Notes: generated by a model from the letters alone, not told the origin. A stretch of 64,000 bases of DNA from Streptomyces sp. T12 (GCF_028736035.1 NZ_CP117866.1:9589001-9653000); one strand, 5' to 3'; counted from the first letter of the stretch, positions 1 through 9,782 are shown. A program made the numbers and translations.

Positions 1-2
1 CG

Positions 3-830
3 GTCGCGCTGCTGATGATCGGCGGCGAGTTCGACCTGTCCTCCGGTGTCGCCGTGATCACGTCGGCGTTGACGGCGAGCATGACCGCCTACCAGCTGAG
101 CATGAACGTCTGGGTCGGTGTGATCGTCGCCCTGATCGTGTCCCTCGCGATCGGTCTGTTCAACGGCTGGCTGCTGGTCAAGACCGGGCTGCCGAGCTTC
201 CTGGTCACCCTCGGCACGTTCCTGATCCTCCAGGGCGTGAACCTTGCGGTGACCAAGCTGATCACCGACAACGTCGCCACCGACGACATCAGCAACATGG
301 ACGGCTTCGACCAGGCCAAGGCGGTCTTCGCCTCGTCCTTCGACGTCGGCGGTGTGCAGGTGAAGGTCACCGTGGTGTGGTGGCTGGCCTTCGCGGCGCT
401 GGCGACCTGGGTGCTGCTGCGCACGAAGTACGGCAACTGGATCTTCGCGGTGGGCGGCAACCAGGGCAGCGCCCGCGCGGTCGGTGTGCCGGTGACCTTC
501 ACGAAGATCTCGCTGTTCATGCTGGTCGGGTTCGGTGCCTGGTTCGTCGGTATGCACCAGCTGTTCTCGTTCAACACCGTGCAGTCCGGTGAGGGTGTGG
601 GCCAGGAGCTCATCTACATCGCCGCGGCCGTGATCGGCGGCTGTCTGCTGACCGGTGGCGCCGGTTCGGCGATCGGCCCGGTCTTCGGTGCCTTCATGTT
701 CGGCATGGTGCAGCAGGGCATCGTCTACGCCGGCTGGAACCCGGACTGGTTCAAGGCCTTCCTCGGCGTGATGCTCCTCGGCGCCGTCCTCATCAATCTG
801 TGGGTCCAGCGCACGGCGACCCGGAGGTGA
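3..830 (+). CDS. Sugar ABC transporter permease (5' partial)
   Basis: This is the C-terminal 275 residues of a CUT2-type (ribose/xylose/inositol family) ABC permease; the reading frame is open to the window edge, so the start lies upstream. Hydrophobic segments run throughout, and the IGGEFDLS stretch near the visible start followed by glycine-rich membrane segments is typical of the RbsC/XylH permease family. The stop codon lies inside the Shine-Dalgarno sequence of the ATPase gene that follows, so the two are coupled. The inositol-type enzymes downstream suggest a cyclitol or sugar substrate, but substrate is inference. The periplasmic-type binding protein is presumably upstream of the window. 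Confidence 0.9.
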   Translation, partial: VALLMIGGEFDLSSGVAVITSALTASMTAYQLSMNVWVGVIVALIVSLAIGLFNGWLLVKTGLPSFLVTLGTFLILQGVNLAVTKLITDNVATDDISNMDGFDQAKAVFASSFDVGGVQVKVTVVWWLAFAALATWVLLRTKYGNWIFAVGGNQGSARAVGVPVTFTKISLFMLVGFGAWFVGMHQLFSFNTVQSGEGVGQELIYIAAAVIGGCLLTGGAGSAIGPVFGAFMFGMVQQGIVYAGWNPDWFKAFLGVMLLGAVLINLWVQRTATRR

Positions 831-835
831 CCCGA

Positions 836-1744
836 ATGACAACCAACGGAACCGGCACCCACGGCGCCGTCCTCGAGGACAAGGTCCCCGACAAGGACAC
901 GGCGGTCGTCGAACTGCGGTCGGCAGGCAAGTCCTACGGCAACATCCGCGCCCTGCACGGCGTCGACCTGAAGGTGTTCCCCAGCCAGGTCACCTGCGTC
1001 CTCGGCGACAACGGCGCGGGCAAGTCCACCCTCATCAAGATCATCTCGGGGCTGCACCAGCACACCGAGGGCGAGTTCCTCGTCGACGGCGAACCGGTGC
1101 GCTTCTCCACCCCGCGCGAAGCCCTCGACAAGGGCATCGCCACCGTCTACCAGGACCTCGCCGTGGTCCCGCTGATGCCGGTCTGGCGCAACTTCTTCCT
1201 GGGCTCCGAGATGACCAAGGGCCCCTGGCCGCTGCGCCGTCTCGACATCGAGAAGATGAAGAAGACCGCCGACGAGGAACTGCGCAACATGGGCATCGTC
1301 CTCGACGACCTCGAGCAGCCCATCGGCACCCTCTCCGGCGGCCAGCGCCAGTGCGTGGCCATCGCCCGCGCCGTCTACTTCGGCGCCCGCGTCCTGATCC
1401 TGGACGAGCCCACCGCCGCCCTCGGCGTCAAGCAGTCCGGCGTGGTGCTCAAGTACATCGCCGCCGCCCGCGAGAAGGGCCTCGGCGTCATCTTCATCAC
1501 CCACAACCCCCACCACGCCTACATGGTCGGCGACCACTTCAGCGTCCTGCGCCTGGGCACCATGGAGCTCAACGCCTCCCGTGACGAGGTCAGCCTCGAA
1601 GAGCTCACCAACCACATGGCCGGCGGAACCGAACTGGCCGCACTCAAGCACGAGTTGAGCCAGGTCCGCGGCGTCGACGTCGAGGAACTCCCCGAAGAGG
1701 AAGACCTCACCGCACCCGTGGCGTCCTCGGAAGGGAAGTCCTGA
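836..1744 (+). CDS. Sugar ABC transporter ATP-binding protein
   Basis: ATPase subunit (302 aa) of the importer whose permease lies just upstream. Walker A is GDNGAGKST (about residues 58-66), the signature is LSGGQ and Walker B reads LILDEPTAA, all intact. It has one nucleotide-binding domain, unlike the tandem domains of RbsA/XylG, which fits the single-domain actinobacterial version. The frame extends to a GTG at 800, but the ATG at 836 is preferred because GGAGGTGA sits at 823-830 at the right spacing. The C-terminus is acidic (EELPEEEDL). The IolE-like gene follows after 1 bp, indicating one operon. Confidence 0.92.
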   Translation: MTTNGTGTHGAVLEDKVPDKDTAVVELRSAGKSYGNIRALHGVDLKVFPSQVTCVLGDNGAGKSTLIKIISGLHQHTEGEFLVDGEPVRFSTPREALDKGIATVYQDLAVVPLMPVWRNFFLGSEMTKGPWPLRRLDIEKMKKTADEELRNMGIVLDDLEQPIGTLSGGQRQCVAIARAVYFGARVLILDEPTAALGVKQSGVVLKYIAAAREKGLGVIFITHNPHHAYMVGDHFSVLRLGTMELNASRDEVSLEELTNHMAGGTELAALKHELSQVRGVDVEELPEEEDLTAPVASSEGKS

Positions 1745-1745
1745 C

Positions 1746-2648
1746 ATGCCCCCTGTGCTGGACCGCATCCGGGTCGGCTCGGCCCCGGACTCCTGGGGCG
1801 TCTGGTTCCCCGACGACCCCGTACAGGTGCCCTGGGAACGCTTCCTCGACGAGGTCGCCGAGGCCGGCTACCCCTGGATCGAGCTGGGCCCGTACGGCTA
1901 TCTGCCGACCGACCCGGCCCGCCTCACCGACGAGGTGAACAAGCGCAACCTCAAGGTGTCGGCAGGCACGGTCTTCACCGGCCTGCACCGCGGCCCCTCC
2001 GTCTGGGAGTCCACCTGGGCGCACGTCAGCGAGGTCGCCGCGCTCACCCAGGCCATGGGGGCGAAGCACCTGGTCGTCATCCCGTCCTTCTGGCGGGACG
2101 ACAAGACCGCCGAGATCCTGGAGCCGCCGGAGCTCACCGGCGAGCAGTGGGCCCACCTGACCAAGGGCATGGAGCGGCTCGGGCACGAGGTGAAGGAGAC
2201 GTACGGCCTCGACATCGTCGTGCACCCGCACGCCGACACCCACATCGACACCGAGGCCCACGTCGAGCGCTTCCTCGACTCGACCGACTCCGACCTGGTC
2301 AACCTCTGCCTGGACACCGGTCACTACGCCTACTGCGGCGGCGACAGCGTCAAGCTGATCGAGACCTACGGCGAGCGCATCGGCTATCTGCACCTCAAGC
2401 AGGTGGACCCGGAGATCCTCGCGGACGTGGTGCAGAACGAGATCCCGTTCGGTCCCGCGGTCCAGCGCGGCGTGATGTGCGAACCACCGGCCGGCGTACC
2501 GGAGTTGGGGCCCGTCCTGGAGGCCGCGCAGAAGCTGAATGTGGACCTGTTCGCGATCGTCGAGCAGGACATGTACCCCTGCGAGCCGGACAAGCCGCTG
2601 CCCATCGCGGTGCGTACCCGTAAGTTCCTGAGGTCCTGCGGCGCCTGA
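1746..2648 (+). CDS. Sugar phosphate isomerase/epimerase, IolE-like TIM barrel
   Basis: A 300-residue AP-endonuclease-2-type TIM barrel. The opening [16 protein letters not shown] and the metal-ligand-type runs HPHADTH, CLDTGHY and HLKQVDP are characteristic of the myo-inosose-2 dehydratase/IolE and IolI group. It probably dehydrates or isomerises a keto-cyclitol or keto-sugar made by the neighbouring dehydrogenases. It sits between the transporter ATPase (1-bp gap) and an IolG-like dehydrogenase (25-bp gap) in one operon. Exact substrate is unknown; IolE against IolI cannot be decided here. Confidence 0.8.
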   Translation: MPPVLDRIRVGSAPDSWGVWFPDDPVQVPWERFLDEVAEAGYPWIELGPYGYLPTDPARLTDEVNKRNLKVSAGTVFTGLHRGPSVWESTWAHVSEVAALTQAMGAKHLVVIPSFWRDDKTAEILEPPELTGEQWAHLTKGMERLGHEVKETYGLDIVVHPHADTHIDTEAHVERFLDSTDSDLVNLCLDTGHYAYCGGDSVKLIETYGERIGYLHLKQVDPEILADVVQNEIPFGPAVQRGVMCEPPAGVPELGPVLEAAQKLNVDLFAIVEQDMYPCEPDKPLPIAVRTRKFLRSCGA

Positions 2649-2673
2649 CGACCCGAAAGGACGGCCGATCACC

Positions 2674-3699
2674 ATGACTCAGCGTCTGCACACGCTCGGA
2701 GTCGCAGTCATCGGTACCGGAAAGATGGGTGCGGACCATGTGCGCCGCATCCAGGAGGTCACCAGCGGCGCACGGGTGACCGCCGTCGTGGACGTCGACG
2801 CGGAGCGCGCCAAGTCGGTCGCGGCCCGCGTCGACGGCTGCACCGTCCACACCGACCCGGCCGCCGCGATGGCAGCGGCCGACGTCGACGCGGTGATCGT
2901 CGCCTCACCGGGCCCCGCCCACGAGGCGGCGCTCCTCGCGGCCTTCGAGCACGACCTGCCGGTGCTGTGCGAGAAGCCCCTCACCCCCGACGCGGCGTCC
3001 GCGCTGCGGGTCCTGGAGGCCGAGCAGAAGCTGGGCCGGCGCCGGGTCCAGGTGGGCTTCATGCGGCGCTACGACGCCGAGTACATGAAGCTCAAGTCCC
3101 TGCTGGAGACGGGCCAGTTGGGCCGCCCCCTGATGCTGCACAACCGGCACCGCAACGTCGCCAGCCCGCCCGGCTGGACGTCCGAGATGCTCATCAACGA
3201 CTCCGTGACGCACGAGATGGACGTGACCCGCTGGCTGCTCGGCCACGAGATCACGGCCGTCACCGTGCTGACCCCGACGCCGTCCGACAACGCCCCGGAC
3301 GGCATCCGCGACCCGCAGTTCGTGGTCTTCGAGACGGACGGCGGCGCGATCGTCGACGTCGAGATCTACGTCAACTGCGGCTTCGGCTACCAGGTCCAGG
3401 CCGAGGTCGTCTGCGAACGCGGCACCGCCCGCGTCGGCGACGGCCACGCCCTGGTCACCAACGCGGCCGGCCGCTGGGGCGGCATCATCGCCCAGGACTA
3501 CATCGAGCGGTTCGCCGACGCCTACGACCGTGAGGTCCAGGCCTGGGTGGACGCCACCCGGCGCGGCGAGGTCACCGGGCCCAGCGCGTGGGACGGGTAC
3601 GCCGTGGCGGCCGTGTGCGAGGCGGGCGTACGGGCGTTGGAGGAGGGGAGCCGGGTCGCCGTGGAACTCGTCGACAAGCCCCCGCTGTACGCGAATTGA
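2674..3699 (+). CDS. Gfo/Idh/MocA family oxidoreductase, IolG-like
   Basis: NAD(P)-dependent sugar or cyclitol dehydrogenase of 341 aa. The N-terminal Rossmann motif is GTGKMG (about residues 13-18), the EKP motif is CEKPLTPD, and the catalytic region has [15 protein letters not shown]. Family members oxidise inositols or sugars at a ring hydroxyl. It is the last gene of the rightward operon and ends just before a strong hairpin terminator at 3736. Context supports myo- or scyllo-inositol 2-dehydrogenase activity, but other hexopyranoside substrates are possible. Confidence 0.87.
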   Translation: MTQRLHTLGVAVIGTGKMGADHVRRIQEVTSGARVTAVVDVDAERAKSVAARVDGCTVHTDPAAAMAAADVDAVIVASPGPAHEAALLAAFEHDLPVLCEKPLTPDAASALRVLEAEQKLGRRRVQVGFMRRYDAEYMKLKSLLETGQLGRPLMLHNRHRNVASPPGWTSEMLINDSVTHEMDVTRWLLGHEITAVTVLTPTPSDNAPDGIRDPQFVVFETDGGAIVDVEIYVNCGFGYQVQAEVVCERGTARVGDGHALVTNAAGRWGGIIAQDYIERFADAYDREVQAWVDATRRGEVTGPSAWDGYAVAAVCEAGVRALEEGSRVAVELVDKPPLYAN

Positions 3700-3735
3700 C
3701 CTGCTGTCGGCTCGCCCTGACATGAGCGGACGGCT

Positions 3736-3768
3736 GAGGGCCGGGGAGATTCTCCCCGGCCCTCTTTT
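3736..3768. terminator. Intrinsic terminator between convergent operons
   Basis: A perfect 13-bp inverted repeat (GAGGGCCGGGGAG / CTCCCCGGCCCTC) with a 3-nt loop is followed by TTTT at 3765-3768. It lies between the convergent stops at 3699 and 3781 and ends rightward transcripts; the stem could act in both directions. Confidence 0.9.
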
Positions 3769-3780
3769 CGTGCCGGCGTG

Positions 3781-4803
3781 TCAGCCCGCGAGCGTCGTAC
3801 GCGGCCGCGGCTCGAAGCCCGCCGCCCGGTAGGACTCGTCGATCAGCGACATCGTCGCCAGCGCGTCGTCCGCGTCCAGCGGAAGCGGGGCGTCCCGGCG
3901 TATGTGCGCGGCGAACGCCTCCAGTTGGTAGGTGTACGACGAGCGCGTGCCCAGCCGCTCCGTCCGCTCACCGTCCGCCGTACGCACCACGACCCGGTCG
4001 TCGCGGTGCGGCAGCACGAAGTTCGGCGCGAACGCCTCGCCCCGGGAGCCGACGATCCGGCAGCTCATCTCCAGCTCGCCGTACGCCATGTGGCAGCGCG
4101 CCGACGCGGTCGCCCCGCCCGGGAACTCCAGCTGGGCGTCCAGCCACTCGTCGACGCCTGGCGCACCGGCCCGCTCGCCGCCCCGCGCGGAGACGAGGCG
4201 CGGGGCACCGCCCGCCCAGGGGGCGAGCATCCGCACCGCGTGCAGGCTGTAGCAGCCGAGGTCCATCACGGCGCCGCCCGCGAGGGTCAGCGACCAGCGC
4301 GGGTCCGAGTCGTCCGGCGCCGGAATGGCGACCAGCGTCTCCACCCGCTGCAGCTCGCCCAGTTCACCGCTTTCGAGGATCTCGTGCAGGCGCCGCGTGA
4401 CCGGGTGGAAGAGGTAGTGGAAGGCCTCCATGAAGACCGTCCCGGCCTTGGCCGCCGCCTCCCGCACCTCGGCCGCCTCCTCGGCGTTGCTCGCCGACGG
4501 CTTCTCCGACAGCACATGCTTGCCGGCCGCGAGCGCGGCGAGGTTCCACGACCCGTGCAGGCCGTTGGCGAGCGGGTTGTAGACGACCTCGACCTCGGGA
4601 TCGGCGAGCAGGTCGGCGTAGGAGTCCGCCACCCGCTCCACGTCGTGCTCGTCGGCGAACGCCTCGGCGCGGGACCGGTCGCGCGCGGCCACCGCGACGA
4701 GGCGGTGGCCGGTCGTGCGGGCCGGGCCGACGAGGGAGAGCTCGGTGATGCGTGCCGCGCCCAGTACTCCGATGCGCAGGGGTTCCCGGCCCGGATCCTT
4801 CAT
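3781..4803 (-). CDS. Gfo/Idh/MocA family oxidoreductase
   Basis: Predicted NAD(P)-dependent oxidoreductase of 340 aa. The Rossmann motif is GVLGAARI, the EKP motif is SEKPSASN, and the later run EAFHYLFHP resembles the dimeric dihydrodiol dehydrogenase/glucose-fructose oxidoreductase branch rather than IolG. The frame is open upstream, but the ATG at 4803 is chosen because it overlaps the upstream iolG-like stop as ATGA and leaves a normal N-terminus. It is the last gene of the leftward operon PhyH, SDR, IolG-like, this gene. Substrate is unknown. Confidence 0.85.
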   Translation of the reverse strand: MKDPGREPLRIGVLGAARITELSLVGPARTTGHRLVAVAARDRSRAEAFADEHDVERVADSYADLLADPEVEVVYNPLANGLHGSWNLAALAAGKHVLSEKPSASNAEEAAEVREAAAKAGTVFMEAFHYLFHPVTRRLHEILESGELGELQRVETLVAIPAPDDSDPRWSLTLAGGAVMDLGCYSLHAVRMLAPWAGGAPRLVSARGGERAGAPGVDEWLDAQLEFPGGATASARCHMAYGELEMSCRIVGSRGEAFAPNFVLPHRDDRVVVRTADGERTERLGTRSSYTYQLEAFAAHIRRDAPLPLDADDALATMSLIDESYRAAGFEPRPRTTLAG

Positions 4804-5804
4804 GCCTGCCGTACCTCCTCGATCGTCACCGGACGGTGCTCGTGCAGCGACAGTGTGCACGCGTCGGCGATCCAGCCGGCCTCCAGCGCGTCCTCGATCG
4901 TGCACGGCGAGGGACGGGTACCCGCCACGACCTCCGTGAACGCGGTGAGTTCGGCGCGGTAGGCGGCGGTGAAGCGGTCCATGAAGAAGTCGTGCGGGGT
5001 GCCCGCCGGGAAGGTCACGCCGGGCTCGACCGAGCGCAGCGGCAGCTTGTCCTCCAGGCCGACCGCGATGGAGTCCGTGAAGCCGTGGATCTCCATGCGG
5101 ACGTCGTAACCCCGGGCGTTGTGGCGGGAGTTGGAGACCACCGCGATGGTGCCGTCGTCCAGGGTGAGGATCGCGCCGGTGGTGTCGGCGTCGCCTGCCG
5201 CCTTGATGTAGTCGGCGCCCTTGTTGCCGCCGACGGCGTACACCTCGGTCACCTCACGGCCGGTCACCCAGCGGATGATGTCGAAGTCGTGCACCGAGCA
5301 GTCCCGGAAGATGCCACCGGAGGCGGCGATGTACGCGGCCGGCGGCGGCGCCGGGTCCAGCGTGGTCGAGCGGACCGTGTGCAGCTTGCCGAGCTCGCCG
5401 CTCTGCACGGCGGCGCGGGCGTTGACGAAACCGATGTCGAAGCGGCGGTTGTAGCCGATCTGGATCGGCACGTCCTTGCCCTGGACGGCCTTCAGGACCT
5501 CGACGCCCTCGGCCATGGTCTTGGCGACGGGCTTCTCGCAGAAGACGGGGATGCCGGCCTCGACCCCGGCCAGGATCAGCGCCGGGTGGGCGTCCGTCGC
5601 GGCCGCGACGACGATGCCGTCCACGCCGGCCGCCAGCAGGGCCTCGGGCGAGTCTACGACCTCGGCGCCGAACCGCTCCGCGGCGGCCTTGGCGGCGTCC
5701 GCGAACGGGTCGGTGACGACGAGGGAGTCGACCGCGTCGAGTCCGGAGAGGGTCTCGGCGTGGAAGGCGCCGATGCGGCCGAGGCCGAGGATTCCGATGC
5801 GCAT
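4800..5804 (-). CDS. iolG: Inositol 2-dehydrogenase-like oxidoreductase (IolG)
   Basis: A 334-residue Gfo/Idh/MocA protein close in layout to bacterial inositol 2-dehydrogenases. It has GLGRIG near residue 7, FCEKPVAK (EKP motif), QIGYNRRFD and the catalytic-type DCSVHDFDIIRWV. It would oxidise myo-inositol to 2-keto-myo-inositol with NAD+. The start at 5804 lacks a strong Shine-Dalgarno and lies directly downstream of a 90-bp array of 9-bp repeats, so its translation or mRNA folding may be unusual. It overlaps the next gene by 4 bp. Confidence 0.85.
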   Translation of the reverse strand: MRIGILGLGRIGAFHAETLSGLDAVDSLVVTDPFADAAKAAAERFGAEVVDSPEALLAAGVDGIVVAAATDAHPALILAGVEAGIPVFCEKPVAKTMAEGVEVLKAVQGKDVPIQIGYNRRFDIGFVNARAAVQSGELGKLHTVRSTTLDPAPPPAAYIAASGGIFRDCSVHDFDIIRWVTGREVTEVYAVGGNKGADYIKAAGDADTTGAILTLDDGTIAVVSNSRHNARGYDVRMEIHGFTDSIAVGLEDKLPLRSVEPGVTFPAGTPHDFFMDRFTAAYRAELTAFTEVVAGTRPSPCTIEDALEAGWIADACTLSLHEHRPVTIEEVRQA

Positions 5805-5820
5805 GGTTCAGCTTCCTTGA

Positions 5821-5910
5821 GTGCGGGGAGTGCGGGGAGTGCGGGGAGTGCGGGGAGTGCGGGGAGTGCGGGGAGTGCGGGGAGTGCGGGGAGTGCGGGG
5901 AGTGCGGGGG
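5821..5910. repeat. Ten tandem copies of GTGCGGGGA (9 bp)
   Basis: Ten head-to-tail copies of the 9-mer gtgcgggga; the last ends in ggggg. The array fills most of the 139-bp space between the SDR stop (5945) and the iolG-like start (5804) on the leftward transcript. It is not translated in either gene. Copy number is likely to vary between strains by slippage. Confidence 0.97.
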
Positions 5911-5944
5911 CTTGCGAGGGGAGAGGCTTGAGGCTGACGAGGAT

Positions 5945-6721
5945 CTAGTCGAGTCCGCCGAGTACGTTCTGGTCCCAGTCGATCACCGACCCGGTGACGA
6001 CACCGGACCGCTCCGACAGCAGAAACACCACGAAGTCGGCGATCTCGTCCGGCTGGCCCAGCTTGCCCATCGGCAGCTTGGCGGCAGCCTGCTCGCGCCA
6101 GTCGTCGGCCGCCCCGTGGAAGGTCTTCTGCGTGGCGTCCTCGCCCTCGGTCGCCGTCCAGCCGATGTTCAGGCCGTTGATCCGGACCCGGTCCCAGCGG
6201 TGTGCGTGCGCGGCGTTGCGGGTCAGCCCGATCAGACCGGCCTTCGCGGAGACGTACGGCGCGAGGAACGGCTGCCCGCCGTGCGCCGAGGACGTGATGA
6301 TGTTGACGATCGTGCCGGGCGCCCCCCGCGCGACCATGTCCGAGACGGCGGCCTGCATCGCGAAGAAGGGTGCCTTGAGGTTGATCGCGATGTGCTGGTC
6401 GAACAGCTCGGGCGTGGTGTCGAGCAGCGTGCCCCGGGAGGTCAGCCCCGCCGAGTTGACCAGGCAGTCGATCCGGCCGTACGCGTCGACGACCTCGGCG
6501 ACGGACGCCTTGGCCTGCTCGGCGTCCGCGAGGTCGGCCCGTACGAACATGGCCTTGCCCCCGGCGGCGGCCAGCTCGGCCACCAGCGCCTCACCGGGCT
6601 CGGTGCGCCGCCCCGTGACGGCCACGACCGCCCCCGCGCGGACGGCCGCCCGCGCGATCGCCGCGCCGACACCCTGACTGCCGCCGTTGACGAGGACGAC
6701 CTTGTCGTCGAGAAGTCCCAT
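5945..6721 (-). CDS. SDR family oxidoreductase
   Basis: Classical short-chain dehydrogenase of 258 aa. The glycine motif is NGGSQGVG (about residues 12-19), NSAG is near 89, the catalytic Ser is in IITSS (144-145) and the YxxxK motif is Tyr156-Lys160. The start ATG is preceded by GAAAGAC on the leftward strand. It lies between the PhyH-type dioxygenase (37-bp gap) and the iolG-like gene. A role in interconverting keto- and hydroxy-cyclitols or sugar acids is inferred from context only. Confidence 0.88.
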   Translation of the reverse strand: MGLLDDKVVLVNGGSQGVGAAIARAAVRAGAVVAVTGRRTEPGEALVAELAAAGGKAMFVRADLADAEQAKASVAEVVDAYGRIDCLVNSAGLTSRGTLLDTTPELFDQHIAINLKAPFFAMQAAVSDMVARGAPGTIVNIITSSAHGGQPFLAPYVSAKAGLIGLTRNAAHAHRWDRVRINGLNIGWTATEGEDATQKTFHGAADDWREQAAAKLPMGKLGQPDEIADFVVFLLSERSGVVTGSVIDWDQNVLGGLD

Positions 6722-6737
6722 GTCTTTCCGGGTCCTT

Positions 6738-6768
6738 TCAGCTCTGGTCAGCTCTGAATCAGCTCTGG
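6738..6768. repeat. Three-copy TCAGCTCTG repeat at gene junction
   Basis: Three imperfect 10-11 bp copies of tcagctctgg at 6738, 6748 and 6759. The third copy contains the TGA stop of the leftward dioxygenase gene (6759-6761). The other two lie in the 37-bp spacer before the SDR start. Confidence 0.85.
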
Positions 6769-7925
6769 CGCCGCTCGGCGCCGGCCCGCAGCTCGTCTCG
6801 CAGAGCCTCGGGAGTCCACCCCTCGCGCAGCGCGCGCCCCACGACGTCAGCCTGCGAGGGCGGGGCCAGGCCGGCCACCGGCGGATCGCTGTCGAGGTTC
6901 GTGGGGAAGGGGTAGCCCTCGGCGCTCGCGGCGATCACGTTCGCCAGCCAAGTCTCGTCCGCGCCCCCGCTGCGGCGCCGGGCCAGCACGGGGAACACCG
7001 CGTTCGCCACCGCCTCGCGGTCCACCGTCTCCATCGCCCGTCCGAACGCGGACGACACCTGCAGCAGGTTCGCCATGCGCCGGATGCCCGCCGAGCGGTT
7101 GGTGCCGGCCGCGTGGAACAGCGCCGGGTTGAAGAAGGCCGCGTCGCCTTTGGCGAGGGGGAGCTGGACGTGGTGCGCCTCGAAGTGGGCCTGGAAGTCC
7201 GGCAGCCGCCACGCGAGGTAGCCCGGCTCGTACGTCTGCGAGTACGGCAGGTACATCGTCGGCCCGGACTCGACGGGCATGTCGCAGTGCGCGACGGCGC
7301 CCTGGAGGGTGAGCACGGGGGAGAGGCGGTGGACGTGGGCCGGGTACGCGGCCGCCACGTCGTTCGACAGGAACCCCAGGTGGTAGTCGCGGTGCACGGA
7401 CTGGGCCGCGCCGCCCGGGTTGACGACGTTGACCTGTGAGGTCACCTGGTAGCCGGGGCCGAGCCAGGCGGTGGAGACCAGAGCCAGGATGTCGTTGGCG
7501 TAGTAGTCGGCGAACGCCTCGGCGTCGTACAGCGCCGCCTTCTCCAGCGCGTTCCAGACTCGGTCGTTCGCGCCGGGCTTGGCGAAGTGGTCACCCGCGT
7601 CGGCGCCGGACGCGCGCTGCTCGGCGATCAGGGCGTCGAAGACCTCGGTGAGCCCGTCGACGACGCCCGGGTCCGGGAAGGCGCCCTGGAAGACCACGAT
7701 GCCGGGGCCGTCGGTGAGGGCGCGCACCAGCTCGGCCTGGACCTCCCGGCGGTCCCCGGCCCGACGCAGCCGCTCACTGTCGTAGCGCAGGACGTTGCGC
7801 TCCACGGAGGCGGCGTACGGGTAGTCGGCGAGGTCGGTCGTCCGCTCGACGAGAGTGCGGAAGGAGTCGAGGTCGCAGTCCTGCTCGGACAGCCAGGTGC
7901 GGCGGTGTACGGAGGTGAAGGACAT
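6759..7925 (-). CDS. Phytanoyl-CoA dioxygenase (PhyH) family protein
   Basis: Putative Fe(II)/2-oxoglutarate-dependent dioxygenase of 388 aa. The iron-binding HxD is His178-x-Asp180 in SVHRDYH, the distal His is probably His271 in NPALFHAAG, and a nearby arginine (Arg277) could hold 2-oxoglutarate. PhyH-family proteins hydroxylate varied small molecules. As first gene of the leftward operon it may open catabolism of a modified sugar, cyclitol or ether. The intergenic palindrome at 7968 and a divergent LacI regulator suggest substrate-induced expression. Confidence 0.83.
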   Translation of the reverse strand: MSFTSVHRRTWLSEQDCDLDSFRTLVERTTDLADYPYAASVERNVLRYDSERLRRAGDRREVQAELVRALTDGPGIVVFQGAFPDPGVVDGLTEVFDALIAEQRASGADAGDHFAKPGANDRVWNALEKAALYDAEAFADYYANDILALVSTAWLGPGYQVTSQVNVVNPGGAAQSVHRDYHLGFLSNDVAAAYPAHVHRLSPVLTLQGAVAHCDMPVESGPTMYLPYSQTYEPGYLAWRLPDFQAHFEAHHVQLPLAKGDAAFFNPALFHAAGTNRSAGIRRMANLLQVSSAFGRAMETVDREAVANAVFPVLARRRSGGADETWLANVIAASAEGYPFPTNLDSDPPVAGLAPPSQADVVGRALREGWTPEALRDELRAGAERRQS

Positions 7926-7967
7926 CGGTGTCCTCTCGGTGACAGGGGCGACTCAGCGCTGTCATTC

Positions 7968-7979
7968 TTGTCATGACAA
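7968..7979. promoter_or_regulatory. Candidate operator TTGTCATGACAA
   Basis: A perfect 12-bp palindrome in the 107-bp space between the divergent PhyH-type gene (7925) and the LacI-type regulator (8033). A further half-site-like TGTCA lies at 7961 (gtcatt). A role as the regulator's operator is inferred from position and symmetry. Confidence 0.6.
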
Positions 7980-8032
7980 TCCCCTCGAACAACCAGCAGG
8001 CGACCATCAAAAACCCCTCAAGGAGCCGTCGC

Positions 8033-9061
8033 ATGGGCCACCCCTTCCCGATCCGGGAGATCGCACGTCAGGCGGGTCTGAGCGAGGCCACCGTCGACCG
8101 GGTCCTGAACGGCCGGGGAGGGGTGCGCGAGAGCACCGCGCGGGAGGTCCAGCAGGCGATAGCCGACCTGGACCGGCAGCGCACCCAGGTCCGGCTGCTG
8201 GGCCGTACCTTCATGATCGACGTGGTGGTGCAGGCGCCCGAGCGGTTCACCACCGCCGTACGCGCCGCCCTGGAGGCGGAGCTGCCGTCCCTGCACCCGG
8301 CCGTCGTGCGCTCACGGTTCCACTTCCGCGAGACGGGGCCGGTGCCGGAGCTGAGCCGGACGCTGGACCGCATCGCCCGGCGCGGCTCGCAGGGCGTGAT
8401 CCTCAAGGCCCCGGACGTCCCCGAGGTCACGGCCGCCGTCAGCCGGCTCGTGGAGGCGGGCGTCCCGGTGGTGACCCTGGTGACCGACCTGCCCTCCACC
8501 GCCCGCCTCGCCTATGTCGGCATCGACAACCGGGCCGCCGGCGCCACCGCCGCGTACCTGATGGGGCAGTGGCTGGGGGAGCGGCCCGGCAATGTGCTGA
8601 CCAGCCTCAGCAGCGGCTTCTTCCGCAACGAGGAGGAGCGCGAGATGGGCTTCCGCAGCGCCATGCGCGCCCTCCACCCGGATCGCACGCTGGTCGAGAT
8701 CGCCGAGGGGCAGGGCCTGGACGCCACCCAGTACGACCTGGTCAGGGCCGCGCTGGAACGTGACCCGGACATCCGTGCCGTCTACTCGATCGGCGGCGGC
8801 AACATCGCCACCCTGCGGGCCTTCGAGGAACTGGGCCGCGACTGCGCGGTGTTCGTCGCGCACGACCTCGACCACGACAACACCCGTCTGCTGCGCGAAC
8901 ACCGCCTGTCCGCCGTACTCCACCACGATCTGCGCCACGACATGCGCGAGGCCTGCCACATCGTGATGCGGGCGCACGGCGCGCTGCCGCCCGCGGGGCC
9001 CACGCTGCCGTCGGCGATCCAGGTGGTGACGCCGTACAACATGCCCACGCCCATCCGGTGA
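8033..9061 (+). CDS. LacI-type transcriptional regulator
   Basis: 342 residues with an N-terminal LacI helix-turn-helix (IREIARQAGLSEATVDRVLNG, about residues 6-26, then hinge) and a periplasmic-binding-type effector domain (residues from about 60). The frame is open to an ATG at 7973, but the ATG at 8033 has AAGGAG at 8019-8024 and starts right before the DNA-binding domain. Recognition helix SEATVDRVLN differs from the usual SxxTVSRVLN by Asp for Ser. It is divergent from the PhyH-SDR-IolG-Gfo operon and is its likely repressor, with a sugar or cyclitol as inducer. Confidence 0.88.
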   Translation: MGHPFPIREIARQAGLSEATVDRVLNGRGGVRESTAREVQQAIADLDRQRTQVRLLGRTFMIDVVVQAPERFTTAVRAALEAELPSLHPAVVRSRFHFRETGPVPELSRTLDRIARRGSQGVILKAPDVPEVTAAVSRLVEAGVPVVTLVTDLPSTARLAYVGIDNRAAGATAAYLMGQWLGERPGNVLTSLSSGFFRNEEEREMGFRSAMRALHPDRTLVEIAEGQGLDATQYDLVRAALERDPDIRAVYSIGGGNIATLRAFEELGRDCAVFVAHDLDHDNTRLLREHRLSAVLHHDLRHDMREACHIVMRAHGALPPAGPTLPSAIQVVTPYNMPTPIR

Positions 9062-9127
9062 CGGTCGGGGCCGTCGCCCTGGCGTGTATCCCCGCTCGGC
9101 AGGTCCCGTCTCCCTACCGTCGTGCGC

Positions 9128-9739
9128 ATGTGGAAATCGAACCCGGACGGCGGGCCCGAGCGGCTGGTGGCGCTCGCCGACGGGGTGTTCGCCATCGCCA
9201 TCACGCTGCTCGTCCTGGACTTCTACGTGCCACGGGGACTCGACGACGCTGAGTACGACGACGCCCTGCACGAACTGATCCCGAACCTCGGCGCCTACGC
9301 GCTCACCGTGCTGGTGCTCGGCGCCTTCTGGCGTGAACACCGCCGCATCTTCCGCCTCGTGAGGCAGATCGACGGACAGGTGATCTCGCTGTCCGTCCTG
9401 GGCCTGGGCGTCGCGGCCCTGCTGCCCTTCCCCACCAAGCTCATCGCCGAGTACGGCAGGGAGCCCGCCTCGGTCGCCGCCTACGCGGGGGCGGTCGCCG
9501 CCCTCGGCGCCGCCCATCTCGGCCTGCTTCTCCTCCTGGCCGGGCGCCCCTGGCTGCGCGACGGGGCGGCGCCGCCGGAGGGCTTCCGCCTGTTCGCGCT
9601 CGACCTCGCGATGACGGTGCTGGTGTTCTCCCTCAGCATCCCGCTCGCCCTGGCCGTCGGCTCTGCCGCCATGTGGCTGTGGCTCGCCCTGGCCCCGGTC
9701 AAAGTGGCCATCGGCCTGCGCGCGGCCCGGGCGCGCTGA
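9128..9739 (+). CDS. TMEM175-like (DUF1211) membrane protein
   Basis: A 203-residue membrane protein. The first helix carries LVALADGVFAIAITLLVLDF, which matches the conserved (F)SDGVFAIAxTLLVL signature of bacterial TMEM175-family potassium channels, with Ala for the usual Phe-Ser. About six hydrophobic segments follow, including LTVLVLGAFWREHRRIF. A GTG at 9122 would add two residues; no Shine-Dalgarno is obvious for either start. It stands alone between two catabolic loci, so its link to either is doubtful. Confidence 0.8.
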   Translation: MWKSNPDGGPERLVALADGVFAIAITLLVLDFYVPRGLDDAEYDDALHELIPNLGAYALTVLVLGAFWREHRRIFRLVRQIDGQVISLSVLGLGVAALLPFPTKLIAEYGREPASVAAYAGAVAALGAAHLGLLLLLAGRPWLRDGAAPPEGFRLFALDLAMTVLVFSLSIPLALAVGSAAMWLWLALAPVKVAIGLRAARAR

Positions 9740-9782
9740 CGCCGCGGGCGGCGCGCTGCGCCATGTCGCCCGAGCCGCGCCG

